The notes under the pieces: model-generated
What the model was told of the DNA's origin: nothing
Databases searched by the model: none
What the model saw: the letters and a program-made list of their open reading frames with translations, nothing else
Part shown: one piece after another, positions 1 through 8,750 of the stretch
How the letters are laid out: each line of letters begins with the position of its first letter
Position numbering within the stretch: position 1 is the first letter of the stretch
Translations under genes and position numbers: made by a program
Source of the DNA: a virus
DNA length: 64,000 nucleotides
Virus record (IMG/VR): IMGVR_UViG_3300043466_003163
Coordinates: 1-64,000 of that record
Reading direction: 5' to 3' (one strand)

Positions 1-995
1 GCATACCACAACCATCTTGGTTGACCCATATTTAAAACTAAAGTTATATTCCCTTGAGCACTTGACAATACTTTAGATGCAGTACCATTACCAATCATAT
101 TTTGTATATCTGAAACTGATGGGTTTTGTATATCAGTAACGCCATAATAGTAAGGATATATTCCTGTTATTACTTTTTGAGTAGTTAATGTATTTGATGC
201 ATCTTGTGGTTGATTTGATCTTACTGCATATCCTCGATCATCGGGAGTACCCTTATTATCAAGTAATTTATTACCTTGATCATAAACTGAAGTACCTATA
301 TAAGTATATACTTTAGATGTTTCCCCAGGTGCTGGTACATCAATAATAAAACTATCACTTGCAGTTACGGTAAAACCTTTATTTGGATTATTTGTGTTAA
401 GATATCCGAATTGCGGCCCTAAATCTGACTGTGTATCAGTTGAAATAGGACTCGTTTGCAAAGTATTACCATTTTTTGAAATGGCTAGGGCAGTGAAATC
501 TCCAGCATCATTTTTTACACCTTTTAATGATAAAGTTTGATTTATTGCTTCACCAATCTCTTTAATTCCTTGTTGACCTGTAAGAGATAATGTTGGTATA
601 GTATATGAAGGATATTGTTTTGGAAATAAAATGGTATCCAATACCTCAACCATGTCTAACTGTTTCCATTCTGATGCTGGTTTAGCTGGTGTAGTACCTA
701 TTATTTGTGACGATACATTATCTTCAATTTGTGTATTATATTTTGTTGAAACGGTATTTGAACTTATTACAATTATATCTTTACTATCTGCAGAAAGTGG
801 TGAAGATGATCCTGATAGTGATATATTTGTGGACAAAGTACCACCAGTTGGATTTATCAATGTTAAAGTATCCCCTGAAAAATTAATTCCTATTACTCCA
901 ATAGATTGTAGATAATATAAGTTATCATCCATTTCTTTTATAGTAAGTATTGAACCTTTACCATTTGGGCCGTAAAATCTAGTAATTAAAGGCAT
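1..995 (-). CDS. Virion/tail-fibre-like protein, C-terminus beyond window edge
   Basis: The reading frame starts at an ATG at 993-995 and stays open to the left edge, so at least 331 residues are present and the C-terminus is missing. The N-terminus reads MPLITRFYGPNGKG. The body is rich in Ser, Thr, Gly and Asn, with short beta-prone stretches and phrases such as INFSGDTLTLINPTGG, which resemble phage fibre and baseplate-adhesin proteins. I recognise no catalytic motif. It is the first gene of its unit, next to LamG-type adhesins in the same orientation, and has a candidate late promoter octamer 14 nt upstream. Structural role is inferred from composition and neighbours. Confidence 0.6.
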   Translation of the reverse strand, partial: MPLITRFYGPNGKGSILTIKEMDDNLYYLQSIGVIGINFSGDTLTLINPTGGTLSTNISLSGSSSPLSADSKDIIVISSNTVSTKYNTQIEDNVSSQIIGTTPAKPASEWKQLDMVEVLDTILFPKQYPSYTIPTLSLTGQQGIKEIGEAINQTLSLKGVKNDAGDFTALAISKNGNTLQTSPISTDTQSDLGPQFGYLNTNNPNKGFTVTASDSFIIDVPAPGETSKVYTYIGTSVYDQGNKLLDNKGTPDDRGYAVRSNQPQDASNTLTTQKVITGIYPYYYGVTDIQNPSVSDIQNMIGNGTASKVLSSAQGNITLVLNMGQPRWLWY

Positions 996-1009
996 ATATA
1001 TTTTATTTA

Positions 1010-1017
1010 ATAAATAT
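1010..1017 (-). promoter_or_regulatory. Candidate phage late promoter octamer
   Basis: On the minus strand this reads ATATTTAT followed by an A-rich stretch, 14 nt before the start codon at 995. It belongs to a family of identical octamers before virion genes in this window. Confidence 0.55.
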
Positions 1018-1031
1018 TATCAAAATCATTT

Positions 1032-2735
1032 TTATTCAAAATAGTTAGAAACATATTCACATTCTACATAATTATTTTTACAATTAGGAAAAAAAGTACC
1101 TATTATATTATTTATTTCTTCTCTTATTGTTGTTATATCTAATGCACAACCATATAATCTAAATTTAGAAATATTCCCTTCAAACGTACCCGCAAAATTA
1201 TTTTGTATAACTAAATTATTATCTTTTTCATCTTTACCATTAATTGTATTAGTTTCAATTAACCCTTGTGATCCACCACCTAAACTATAATTATACGGAA
1301 CACCTTGTTGTTTTTCTCTATATTCATCTAATTCTCTAAATATAAACTCATCAAAATTATCTAAAGTCCATTTAAGATAACCATTTACATAAACTGTTAA
1401 AACACCTTTCCTTTTAGGTACATCTAATAGTTCACATTTACTATATTGTTCATAAGGTTTAAATCTTATTGCGACGTGAGACCATACATCATCAATTATA
1501 ATACCAGTATCACTATAACATTCATAGATACTCGTACCTGTTAAATACTGAATAGTGGTACTTGTGTAGGTAGTAGTTCCAGTACAACCACACCCACATT
1601 GTTCATGACAATCCACAACTATTGTTTCGGTAACTGCGGAACAAACTCCAGTCATTACGACAGTTCTAAAACCAATACTACCATCATCCTTTATTCTAAA
1701 CCCTAATGCGTTATCAATAATATCTGCATTTCTATCTTTTTCGTATGTAATTTCAGAGGTAATCCCACTAAAACAACAACAATCTCCTGGTTGATAAACT
1801 AAAAATGGGTTATCATTTAAAACTTTTTTTGTTTCTTTGGGTGGTGGTAAAGGATATCCTGATGAGGTAGTGTAACCTGTTTCTCCACTAAATAAATTCC
1901 AAAATTTATTTTCTGATCTAGTACCCATATAAAAGAAAAATCCTTTATTATTTGGGTAAATATTATTAAGTGTGTTACCACTACAATTACTTGAATTTTT
2001 ATTTAACCAAAATGTTGCGGTCCACCCATCTAAACAAGGTGTATAACTACTTCCTAATCGTTTAGGTAGTATTTCATAATTATATGGTACTGGTTTTAAA
2101 TCTAAATAACATTGGTATGATTTATTTGGGTCAGTATAACATAAATTATTAATACTATCACCACTACAAAATGGAGGACAATTAAACCATTCTATTGGCC
2201 AAGTAAACTTATTATCCGATATTTCCTCAAAATATGTTATGTCAGATAATTTAAAAAATCCTTGATAAAATCCACCACATAATTTTGTATATCTACCTTC
2301 ATTTTCTCCTAATGTAATTTCTAATGGATATTCATATGTACAACCAGTAACCCTAGTCATAGAAAATCTAGTATCTGCGGATGTTAGTGTTAATGTTGAA
2401 CCAGTAAATGCGGATAAGAAAGTTGATCCTGTAGTCCCACCCGTACAATCATATAAAATAAATCCATTATCTATACCCGTTAAACCAATATCGTTTAATG
2501 TAATACCACTACCATTTATTTTTGAATCTTTCCAAGTTGTTAGACTATATAGGGTATCCCCAGAAAATGAATTATCATTATTTACATCAATATATACTAA
2601 AATACATTCTTCTAATATATGATTATTATCTTGTTCATCTGTACAATCATAACAAAGAAATAAGTCCCAGTAATCACTGTTACTTAATTTCATTTTTAAA
2701 CAGTTATCGAAATTATGTTGGTAAATGTTACTCAT
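1032..2735 (-). CDS. LamG-like adhesin / tail-associated protein
   Basis: A 567-residue protein. Its C-terminal third has a concanavalin/LamG-type signature: WSHVAIRF, then VLTVYVNGYLKWTL, then FAGTFEGNISKFRLYGCALD, which is the usual order of strands in phage LamG domains. An earlier part (TWKDSKINGSG... GFILYDCTGG) looks like a second, degenerate jelly-roll. It is unusually cysteine-rich for a cytoplasmically assembled virion protein (clusters GDCCCFSG and CHEQCGCGC). It follows a second LamG gene and the big fibre gene in one minus-strand unit. Such domains usually bind surface glycans, so receptor binding is the likely role. Fold assignment is fairly sure, function is inferred. Confidence 0.65.
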   Translation of the reverse strand: MSNIYQHNFDNCLKMKLSNSDYWDLFLCYDCTDEQDNNHILEECILVYIDVNNDNSFSGDTLYSLTTWKDSKINGSGITLNDIGLTGIDNGFILYDCTGGTTGSTFLSAFTGSTLTLTSADTRFSMTRVTGCTYEYPLEITLGENEGRYTKLCGGFYQGFFKLSDITYFEEISDNKFTWPIEWFNCPPFCSGDSINNLCYTDPNKSYQCYLDLKPVPYNYEILPKRLGSSYTPCLDGWTATFWLNKNSSNCSGNTLNNIYPNNKGFFFYMGTRSENKFWNLFSGETGYTTSSGYPLPPPKETKKVLNDNPFLVYQPGDCCCFSGITSEITYEKDRNADIIDNALGFRIKDDGSIGFRTVVMTGVCSAVTETIVVDCHEQCGCGCTGTTTYTSTTIQYLTGTSIYECYSDTGIIIDDVWSHVAIRFKPYEQYSKCELLDVPKRKGVLTVYVNGYLKWTLDNFDEFIFRELDEYREKQQGVPYNYSLGGGSQGLIETNTINGKDEKDNNLVIQNNFAGTFEGNISKFRLYGCALDITTIREEINNIIGTFFPNCKNNYVECEYVSNYFE

Positions 2736-2747
2736 CTTTACATTTTA

Positions 2748-3467
2748 TTAAATTTGATACCTACCTCTATCTGCATTAAAATTCTTTAAAATTTCATCAG
2801 AAGTTAATTCTTTATGATAGACCCTAACAATCCCAATTTTACCTGCAAAACATTCACTAAGACAAAATGTACCTATTGAAAGTACACACCCTACAGCTAA
2901 TGTAGTATCGGGAGAAAATGGTTGAACATTTGATGCAACTAATACCCCATTAACATATGCTTTTAATCCTGATTGACTGAACACTGCTACCGCATGAACC
3001 CATTCATTTAAATTTATTATAGGGCTTGACGATATAGTATTTATTGTGGTCGTATTTTGTGAATATAACCATATTCTACCGTCACTAGTAAATCTATACC
3101 TATACCCATAATTAGAACCTTTAGCGATTATATTTGGATCTGTCAATAAGCTACTAGGTTTGACAAATGCCTCTAATGTGACCTCATCATCAAAATTATA
3201 TGAATCTACTGCAAAAGTATTTCCCGGAGGTCTTATAAATGTATGTACCAATAACCTATCATCTATACCATCAAATAAAATACAACCACCTCCATCAGTA
3301 CTATCATAATTATTATTTATATCAAAAGAACTAAATGTACCTGTTGCTACGTTAGTTGATAAATCATTCCATGTGGTACTACTCAATGAATAAGATTTCC
3401 TATTAACTGGATCCAAATATAAAACTAATCCATCTGTTACTATTTCTTTTCTACCTGTTCTTATCAT
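2748..3467 (-). CDS. LamG/concanavalin-fold tail protein
   Basis: About 239 residues from the ATG at 3465-3467 (MIRTGRKEIV). A longer reading from 3506 would overlap the upstream gene and lacks a sensible start context, so the internal ATG, 10 nt after the upstream stop, is preferred. The sequence follows the LamG pattern closely: VTDGLVLYLDPVN, TTWNDLS, GGCILFDGIDDRLLV, FDDEVTLEAFVKPSS, LNEWVHAVAVF, LKAYVNGVLVAS, CLSIGTFC-like and AGKIGIVRVYHKELTSDEI. This architecture is common in adhesins of phages that infect Bacteroidota. It probably binds a host glycan. Operon with the genes at 3478 and 3778. Confidence 0.75.
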   Translation of the reverse strand: MIRTGRKEIVTDGLVLYLDPVNRKSYSLSSTTWNDLSTNVATGTFSSFDINNNYDSTDGGGCILFDGIDDRLLVHTFIRPPGNTFAVDSYNFDDEVTLEAFVKPSSLLTDPNIIAKGSNYGYRYRFTSDGRIWLYSQNTTTINTISSSPIINLNEWVHAVAVFSQSGLKAYVNGVLVASNVQPFSPDTTLAVGCVLSIGTFCLSECFAGKIGIVRVYHKELTSDEILKNFNADRGRYQI

Positions 3468-3477
3468 AATAATTATA

Positions 3478-3765
3478 TTATTGGGGGGTATCGTTATTAT
3501 TACCAACTAAATCTGTATAAACATCATTCCATACATTAGTTGACACTATTTGAATCATTTCTTCGTGTGTGTAAGGACCATATTTAGTCGTCAAAGAATT
3601 AAGTGAATTAGGTATGTTTAAACCATTCCATTTAACAATTGTTAATGTCCCATCTATAGATAGTCTAAGTTCCTCTTTATCACTTTGTATTATTTCATCA
3701 AAATTAACAGAATCAATATCAGAGTAATTTATTACCATATATCTTCTATTTTTATAAATTTCCAT
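3478..3765 (-). CDS. Small hypothetical protein in the fibre operon
   Basis: A 95-residue protein that I do not recognise. It begins MEIYKNRRYMVINY and contains an acidic N-terminal half (DIDSVNFDEIIQSDKEELRLS) followed by IDGTLTIVKWNGLNIP. It lies 12 nt after the large fibre gene and 10 nt before the LamG gene, with all three on the minus strand and co-transcribed by position. It has no signal peptide or membrane segment. A tail-fibre accessory or assembly role is possible by location only. Confidence 0.6.
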   Translation of the reverse strand: MEIYKNRRYMVINYSDIDSVNFDEIIQSDKEELRLSIDGTLTIVKWNGLNIPNSLNSLTTKYGPYTHEEMIQIVSTNVWNDVYTDLVGNNNDTPQ

Positions 3766-3777
3766 TTTTAAAAAAAT

Positions 3778-6258
3778 TTAAATACTTCTTATTATTGTTT
3801 TAACTACAAATCCTGTAGTATTTGCTGATGATTGAAAAATGCAACTATTATTATCAGCAGAAAAACTAAATGATATTCCTGAAGTAGTACCAATACTACT
3901 GGTAGAAGTTTCAATGTAATTAACAGTATTACCACTAAAAACTGCCATTATTTGTCCTGTTCTAAGACCAGGAGTTATATTATTTATAACTGTATATTCA
4001 TACCACGCACCAGTATAAGCACTCATTGGTAAAAAATGTATATTAGTTAATCCTGTGTAGGCGTATGATTTAACCGATGAATATAATCCAGGTGCTGAAA
4101 AATTACCCATTAAAACAGTATCATTATCAAAAACTTCTAATACAGGAATTGATGATATATTATTTACCGAAAATAGAGAACCAACCAAACTGTCTTTAAT
4201 TGTAAATAATTGACCACTACTACCTGAAATACCAACTATTGGTTCGGTTGTACTACTTCCTGAACCAATTATATTTAAAACATTAGTAGTATTACCTGAT
4301 AATAATGTCTCACCTTTTACATCTAATGTTTTTGTTGGGTTTGATCCATTAACCCCAATCCTATTATTTGTTATATCTATTGTTATTCCGCTTGTTGAAC
4401 CGAAATAAACATTCCCTTCATCTAAAGGATTTATATTAAGTGGAGAACAAGAATGAATGTTTGAAACATATATATTATCAATACAATCTCCTGAACTACC
4501 TATGGTAGTTGCTGATATTGTAGTTGCGGATAATCCATTTGTAAAATTAGTTGTACCAGTAACAGTACCACCCGTAAATGCCCCACCACCTGAAGATACT
4601 TGCCAACTGGCATTACCACTAGCATCAGATGTAAGAACATAACCAGGTGTTGCACCTGATGTCATTTGAAAATTAATAGTTTTTGTTTTACCACTAACAT
4701 CTAATTTTTCTGATGGTGTTTCAGTTCCTATACCAACATTACCAACATTTGTAATTATCATTTTGGTGTCTGTAGTGGTTACAAAAGAAGTACCATCATT
4801 TCTAGTACCAAAATGTATATTAGGGGTAGTATTTGAATTAACTCCGACTACTAAATTATTGTTTGTATCAGGTGTTATACCAAAAACGGCAGTACTAACT
4901 CCACCATCTTGTGATAATAAAAGTTGAACATTGTGTGTTTCGTCTAAATTATCCGTATCGGCTTCTAATTTAACTCTTACCGCACCTGTGCTTTTTAAAT
5001 GTAACAATTCAGTTGGGGACGAGTTATTAATACCAACAAAACCTCTTGTGGGACCAGAACCTTGTATATGTATATCGGGAATATTGATGACATCGGCATT
5101 TTGACCAGCATAAAATCTTATATAGTCTTCAGTTCCTGTACCACTGGCGCTTATTACATTTAATCCATTATTACTAATTGATGAATATAAAAATGCGTCA
5201 TTAATTTTTCCATATTCGTCATTTCCAACGTTTGTTGTACCCCTAATCCCCATTCTCGCAACTGATGTTCCACTAATTCTGGCTTCAACAAAAGTTAAAC
5301 TTGTGTTACCACCACTAACCATTATATTTGTATTAATCGGATCATAAGAAAATCTAGAAGTACCATTAACCACATCCAATATGGTTGCTGGTGATGATGT
5401 TCCTATACCTAACCTATTATTAGAAACGTCAACAGTAACACCACTTGTTGACCCAAAATACACATTACCTTCATCTAAGGGATTAATGTTTAACGGAGAG
5501 CAAGAATGTATGTTAGAGATATAAAGGTCACTAATACAATTTCCTGACCCACCACTAAAAGAAGGTGATTCTTGCCAACTACCATTACCAAATTCATCTG
5601 AAGTTAATACATAATTAGTTGTTGCAGAACTAGCACCATTAGTAATTGTTATTTTATTAGTGATAAGTCTTCCATCTACAGTAATATTTTCTTTTGATGA
5701 AATATAATCTAATGGACCTTTATAATCTAATGTACCTGCAGAAAAATTTTGTTGTGATGCGATTGTGAAACCAGAAAATAAAGTTGATCCTGTATTAAGT
5801 GATGATAAATTAACAAAAGAATAACTGATACTATATCCAGTATATTGTGTACCTATTACATATTCTCCAGTATACCCAGTTTGAGTTAAAGTCCAAAAAG
5901 GACCTACAGTTTGGGTATCCGCACTTAATGGTGTTATGGGTAATGTTAATCCAGAAACATAAATACCGAATAGAGGGTTTGTCCATGTATTTGCAGAAAA
6001 ACTATCAAATATAGGGTTATAATTAGGTGATGATGGATTTGAAACATCGAATACTGTTGTACCAGTATCACCACTAAAAACTGCAGTCTGATTAGAAACT
6101 ACTCCTAATGAAACTGTAGTTGCGGTATCAACACCTGTAGGGTATCCACTAAAAGGAATACCTGCCTGTATTTTACCATCAAATGTCGCAGTTTCACCTG
6201 TAATAATTTTGGATTGTCTCGAAAGATCTAATAAAGTAGTAAATTTATTTATTGGCAT
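3778..6258 (-). CDS. Large tail fibre protein with duplicated GIGTxxP modules
   Basis: An 826-residue fibre-like protein with a Gly/Ser/Thr/Asn-rich composition. It carries repeated motifs of the form NRLGIGTSSP, FVGINNSSP, GNVGIGTETP and NRIGVNGSNP followed by a hydrophobic LDV segment. These are hallmark repeats of long fibres in Bacteroidota phages and secreted Bacteroidota proteins. A module containing NIHSCSPLNINPLDEGNVYF occurs twice, and its DNA is also clearly duplicated. The N-terminal 120 residues (MPINKFTTLLDLSRQSKIITG) may attach to the baseplate. I see no chaperone-of-endosialidase domain at the C-terminus. First gene of the fibre operon, with a late promoter octamer upstream. 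Confidence 0.75.
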   Translation of the reverse strand: MPINKFTTLLDLSRQSKIITGETATFDGKIQAGIPFSGYPTGVDTATTVSLGVVSNQTAVFSGDTGTTVFDVSNPSSPNYNPIFDSFSANTWTNPLFGIYVSGLTLPITPLSADTQTVGPFWTLTQTGYTGEYVIGTQYTGYSISYSFVNLSSLNTGSTLFSGFTIASQQNFSAGTLDYKGPLDYISSKENITVDGRLITNKITITNGASSATTNYVLTSDEFGNGSWQESPSFSGGSGNCISDLYISNIHSCSPLNINPLDEGNVYFGSTSGVTVDVSNNRLGIGTSSPATILDVVNGTSRFSYDPINTNIMVSGGNTSLTFVEARISGTSVARMGIRGTTNVGNDEYGKINDAFLYSSISNNGLNVISASGTGTEDYIRFYAGQNADVINIPDIHIQGSGPTRGFVGINNSSPTELLHLKSTGAVRVKLEADTDNLDETHNVQLLLSQDGGVSTAVFGITPDTNNNLVVGVNSNTTPNIHFGTRNDGTSFVTTTDTKMIITNVGNVGIGTETPSEKLDVSGKTKTINFQMTSGATPGYVLTSDASGNASWQVSSGGGAFTGGTVTGTTNFTNGLSATTISATTIGSSGDCIDNIYVSNIHSCSPLNINPLDEGNVYFGSTSGITIDITNNRIGVNGSNPTKTLDVKGETLLSGNTTNVLNIIGSGSSTTEPIVGISGSSGQLFTIKDSLVGSLFSVNNISSIPVLEVFDNDTVLMGNFSAPGLYSSVKSYAYTGLTNIHFLPMSAYTGAWYEYTVINNITPGLRTGQIMAVFSGNTVNYIETSTSSIGTTSGISFSFSADNNSCIFQSSANTTGFVVKTIIRSI
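4361..4500. repeat. Duplicated fibre module, copy A
   Basis: This 140-nt segment aligns without gaps to 5414-5553 and differs mainly by scattered base changes, many at third codon positions. It encodes the Asn-Arg-(I/L)-Gly, STSG and NIHSCSPLNINPLDEGNVYF block of the fibre in both places. Confidence 0.75.
5414..5553. repeat. Duplicated fibre module, copy B
   Basis: This is the partner of 4361-4500, with the same length and reading frame. The protein identity is higher than the DNA identity, so the duplication is not very recent and the peptide is under constraint. Confidence 0.75.
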
Positions 6259-6272
6259 AACATCATTTTAAA

Positions 6273-6280
6273 ATAAATAT
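6273..6280 (-). promoter_or_regulatory. Candidate phage late promoter octamer
   Basis: ATATTTAT on the minus strand, 14 nt before the large fibre gene start at 6258. It lies back to back with a plus-strand copy at 6294. Confidence 0.55.
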
Positions 6281-6293
6281 TTAGATTTCTGAT

Positions 6294-6301
6294 ATATTTA
6301 T
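6294..6301 (+). promoter_or_regulatory. Candidate phage late promoter octamer
   Basis: ATATTTAT then ATAAAAAAAA on the plus strand, 17 nt before the ATG at 6319. It forms a divergent pair with the octamer at 6273. Confidence 0.55.
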
Positions 6302-6318
6302 ATAAAAAAAACTTTAAT

Positions 6319-6915
6319 ATGAATAAAACATTTAAAAAGTCCGATATTAATAAATATTTAGATGAGGAAAGAATTGATGAATTAATTAGTGCTAATGGTG
6401 CATTAATTAATCCATCAAATAATTATAAACAAAATAGAAATCATATTAAATCTAAAAAAACTACTGATGATTTTGTTAGAAACTCTACACAAGGACCAGA
6501 AGCTTATTTTATTTATGGCGGACCTTATTATGGTATAAATTATACTAGGGTGGTTAATGAAGAAGAAGATATTTCTGAAAGTGATGAATCTATGAAATCT
6601 TTGGTTGATGAAATAATTAGAAACAAAAAAGATAAAAATAGAGATGTAGTTAAAAGAATGAAAGAAGAAGATATAATGTCTGAACCTATTTCTATACCTG
6701 ACATTTCTGAATTAAAAGATGTTCATGAAAAACCAATAGTGATTAGAAAAATTAACAGTCTTTTAGATTTAATTCATAAAGAAAATTTAAAAGGTGATGA
6801 ATTAGCAATTCTTTTAAATCATTTAATAAATAATTTAGATTTATCAACATTATCTGAAGAACATAAAGAATTAATTGGGGATAAAATTAAGTATGGCGAA
6901 CAGGAAGAAAAATAA
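6319..6915 (+). CDS. Hypothetical protein, charged
   Basis: A 198-residue protein with no family I can name. The N-terminus (MNKTFKKSDINKYLDEERID) is followed by a Gly/Tyr patch (AYFIYGGPYYGINYTR). A highly charged C-terminal half is probably helical (SLVDEIIRNKKDKNRDVVKRM, then LLDLIHKENLKGDELAILL). It is the first gene of a five-gene plus-strand unit, overlaps the next gene by about 23 nt and has a late promoter octamer upstream. A late, possibly virion-associated role is inferred from the promoter and position. Confidence 0.65.
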   Translation: MNKTFKKSDINKYLDEERIDELISANGALINPSNNYKQNRNHIKSKKTTDDFVRNSTQGPEAYFIYGGPYYGINYTRVVNEEEDISESDESMKSLVDEIIRNKKDKNRDVVKRMKEEDIMSEPISIPDISELKDVHEKPIVIRKINSLLDLIHKENLKGDELAILLNHLINNLDLSTLSEEHKELIGDKIKYGEQEEK

Positions 6916-7441
6916 AGGTGGTAACAGTAAATTACATGGTAAGTACTATAATTGTCCTGATTATGTACTTAACGCAATTGGTAATGCAGTAAAGACATAC
7001 GAAACACTAAAGAAAGAAGAAATTGCTAATGATAAACCTGTTGAGGGTTATAAAAGAGCGAAAGGTATTTTAGAAAATAAAAAAATAGAATATAAACAAT
7101 TAAAAAGAATTAAAAACTGGTTTGATAATTTTGATGGGGATCATAAAGATATTGAATATAGATTAAATGGTGGTAAAACGATGCATAATTGGGTTGAGTC
7201 AACTTTAAATAGGGAAACTCAATCAATTAAAAACCCTAAAAAAATAAAAAGTGAAACTGGTTTAACAAATCAATTTATAAAACAACATAGTAAAGATAAT
7301 AATAAAGTAAATAAACATAGTTTAAAAATAAAAATACCCAGACCCAATAAAGATATAAGTGGTCAACTTATGAGAGGTAAACCTGTTTATGAAGAAATAA
7401 AAAGAATACAAAATTTAATAATATACGAATCTAAAATTTAA
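6893..7441 (+). CDS. Hypothetical basic protein
   Basis: A 182-residue protein from the ATG at 6893 (MANRKKNKGG). This start is favoured over an upstream non-ATG one because it leaves a short overlap with the preceding gene. It is lysine-rich and basic (KKIEYKQLKRIKNWFDNF, NPKKIKSETG), with a tryptophan-containing middle (GGKTMHNWVESTLNRE). A conserved-looking segment, HGKYYNCPDYVLNAIGNAV, lies near the N-terminus. No known domain is recognised. Basic charge suggests nucleic acid contact or a virion-internal role, but that is only a suggestion. Confidence 0.65.
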   Translation: MANRKKNKGGNSKLHGKYYNCPDYVLNAIGNAVKTYETLKKEEIANDKPVEGYKRAKGILENKKIEYKQLKRIKNWFDNFDGDHKDIEYRLNGGKTMHNWVESTLNRETQSIKNPKKIKSETGLTNQFIKQHSKDNNKVNKHSLKIKIPRPNKDISGQLMRGKPVYEEIKRIQNLIIYESKI

Positions 7442-7445
7442 TATT

Positions 7446-7763
7446 ATGAGTAAGACTAAATTAATGGAATTAGGAGACCAATTTAGAGTTGATAACGTAA
7501 TTAAAAACGCGTACTTAGATAGTGATGGTAAAAGATATGGTGCAACGCACCCAAACGCATTATCTAATGGAGATGAAAAAGGTAAAGGTACTGCAGGAAA
7601 TGCAGATGCTTTAAATAGTTCTTCTGGTGGTGGTTCTGTCGATATTTCGGCTAGACAAGATTTAATTGCTAGAAATGAATCTAAATATGGAAGTACTACT
7701 GGGCCTAATGGGTATGGACCAAATAAACCATACTTCCCTAACTATATTTTAACTAATAAGTAA
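7446..7763 (+). CDS. Small Gly/Ser/Asn-rich hypothetical protein
   Basis: A 105-residue protein beginning MSKTKLMELGDQFRVDN, with a low-complexity centre (LNSSSGGGSVDISARQ) and a C-terminus rich in Gly, Pro and Tyr (GPNGYGPNKPYFPNYIL). It starts 4 nt after the preceding stop. The flexible composition fits a small structural or linker protein. I do not recognise a family. Confidence 0.6.
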   Translation: MSKTKLMELGDQFRVDNVIKNAYLDSDGKRYGATHPNALSNGDEKGKGTAGNADALNSSSGGGSVDISARQDLIARNESKYGSTTGPNGYGPNKPYFPNYILTNK

Positions 7764-7774
7764 TATTTTTTATA

Positions 7775-8143
7775 ATGAATCTTTACAATTTAGCTGAAGG
7801 ACTTATTCTTGAAATAGCCAATAAGGAAAGTATCAAAACTATAATGGATCGAAAAAGATTGGCTTCGGTTTATTATGATGATGGTGAAGATCCTGGTGGT
7901 AAAAATAAAAGATGGATAGAAATTTATTGTTTTGGGACTTCACTTGCGGGTAATGATGTAGTTAGAGTATACCAAATAGGAGGTGATACTAAAACAATAC
8001 AACCAGGATGGAAATTATTTAGGGTTGATAGAATGAATAATTTACAAATGTTAGGTGGTAATTTTAATTCACCTAGACCTTTGTTTAATCCTAATGGTGA
8101 TAAAAGTATGACACAAGTTTATAAAATATTAAAATTTGACTAA
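7775..8143 (+). CDS. WYL-like phage protein
   Basis: A 122-residue single-domain protein. After a short leader, the segment DRKRLASVYYDDGEDPGG, RWIEIYCFGTSLAGNDVVRVYQ and PGWKLFRVDRMNNL matches the strand and motif order of WYL-type SH3-like domains found in many phages. WYL domains are proposed ligand- or nucleic acid-binding modules and occur in transcription regulators. Here the domain stands alone, without a DNA-binding helix-turn-helix. The leader (NLAEGLILEIANKE) contains L-x-E motifs like those of candidate capsid-targeted proteins. Family call moderate, function unknown. Confidence 0.6.
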   Translation: MNLYNLAEGLILEIANKESIKTIMDRKRLASVYYDDGEDPGGKNKRWIEIYCFGTSLAGNDVVRVYQIGGDTKTIQPGWKLFRVDRMNNLQMLGGNFNSPRPLFNPNGDKSMTQVYKILKFD

Positions 8144-8145
8144 AA

Positions 8146-8718
8146 ATGAGTGATGTAAATAGATTAAAAGAAATTTTAAATAAGTCTAAAGCTATTATGC
8201 AAGTGACTGAAGAAAATTATGGGAGTTCAAAAAATATAACTCAAAGTATTACTAATGAAAGTGAAGAAAAAGAAATACCTAATTTAACTGAAAATTTTAT
8301 TAGAAATAATCAAAGGAGTGCAACTAAATCGGTTGCAACCACAAATGGTAAGTATAGAAATTTAGAAAAATCTAAAATGCCTGATGTAATTAAAAAGGCT
8401 ATGTTAGAAAATCCAATAGAAATTCCTGAAACTCCTTTTCATACTTTTGAATTAGATGATGTTTCAGATTTTATTCATACTAACTATAATCAAGAAAATA
8501 TACAAAAAAGTAAAAAAAGTAGTTTAACTGAGAACACTTCATTGAATCTTAATGATACTGTTATTAGAAAAATAGTAAAAGAAGAAATGATGGATGTTGT
8601 TAGAACAGTTATAGAAGAATATTTTGAAAAATCTTTAGTTACTGAAGATATACAAATTAGAGTCGGTGGTACAACATTTTCAGGTAAACTTAAACCTTTA
8701 CCAAATAAAAAGAAATAA
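8146..8718 (+). CDS. Hypothetical charged protein, last gene of unit
   Basis: A 190-residue protein, mostly hydrophilic and probably helical. The N-terminus is MSDVNRLKEILNKSKAIMQ. A C-terminal helix (IRKIVKEEMMDVVRTVIEEYFE) is followed by a compact strand-rich tail (IQIRVGGTTFSGKLKPLP). It starts 2 nt after the previous stop and is followed directly by a bidirectional terminator. I recognise no family. The helix plus short beta tail could be an oligomerisation or virion-binding module. Confidence 0.6.
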   Translation: MSDVNRLKEILNKSKAIMQVTEENYGSSKNITQSITNESEEKEIPNLTENFIRNNQRSATKSVATTNGKYRNLEKSKMPDVIKKAMLENPIEIPETPFHTFELDDVSDFIHTNYNQENIQKSKKSSLTENTSLNLNDTVIRKIVKEEMMDVVRTVIEEYFEKSLVTEDIQIRVGGTTFSGKLKPLPNKKK

Positions 8719-8750
8719 AAAAACCCTCATAAGAGGGTTTTTATTTTTTT
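8717..8750. terminator. Bidirectional intrinsic terminator
   Basis: A perfect 8-bp stem AAACCCTC/GAGGGTTT with a 4-nt loop is flanked by an A-run on the left and a T-run on the right, so it can end transcription from both convergent genes. The same stem is used at 42525. Confidence 0.85.

Noticed and set aside
631-915. Plus-strand open frame of 94 codons
   Set aside because: It lies antisense to the partial virion gene open to the left edge, whose protein reads continuously on the minus strand.
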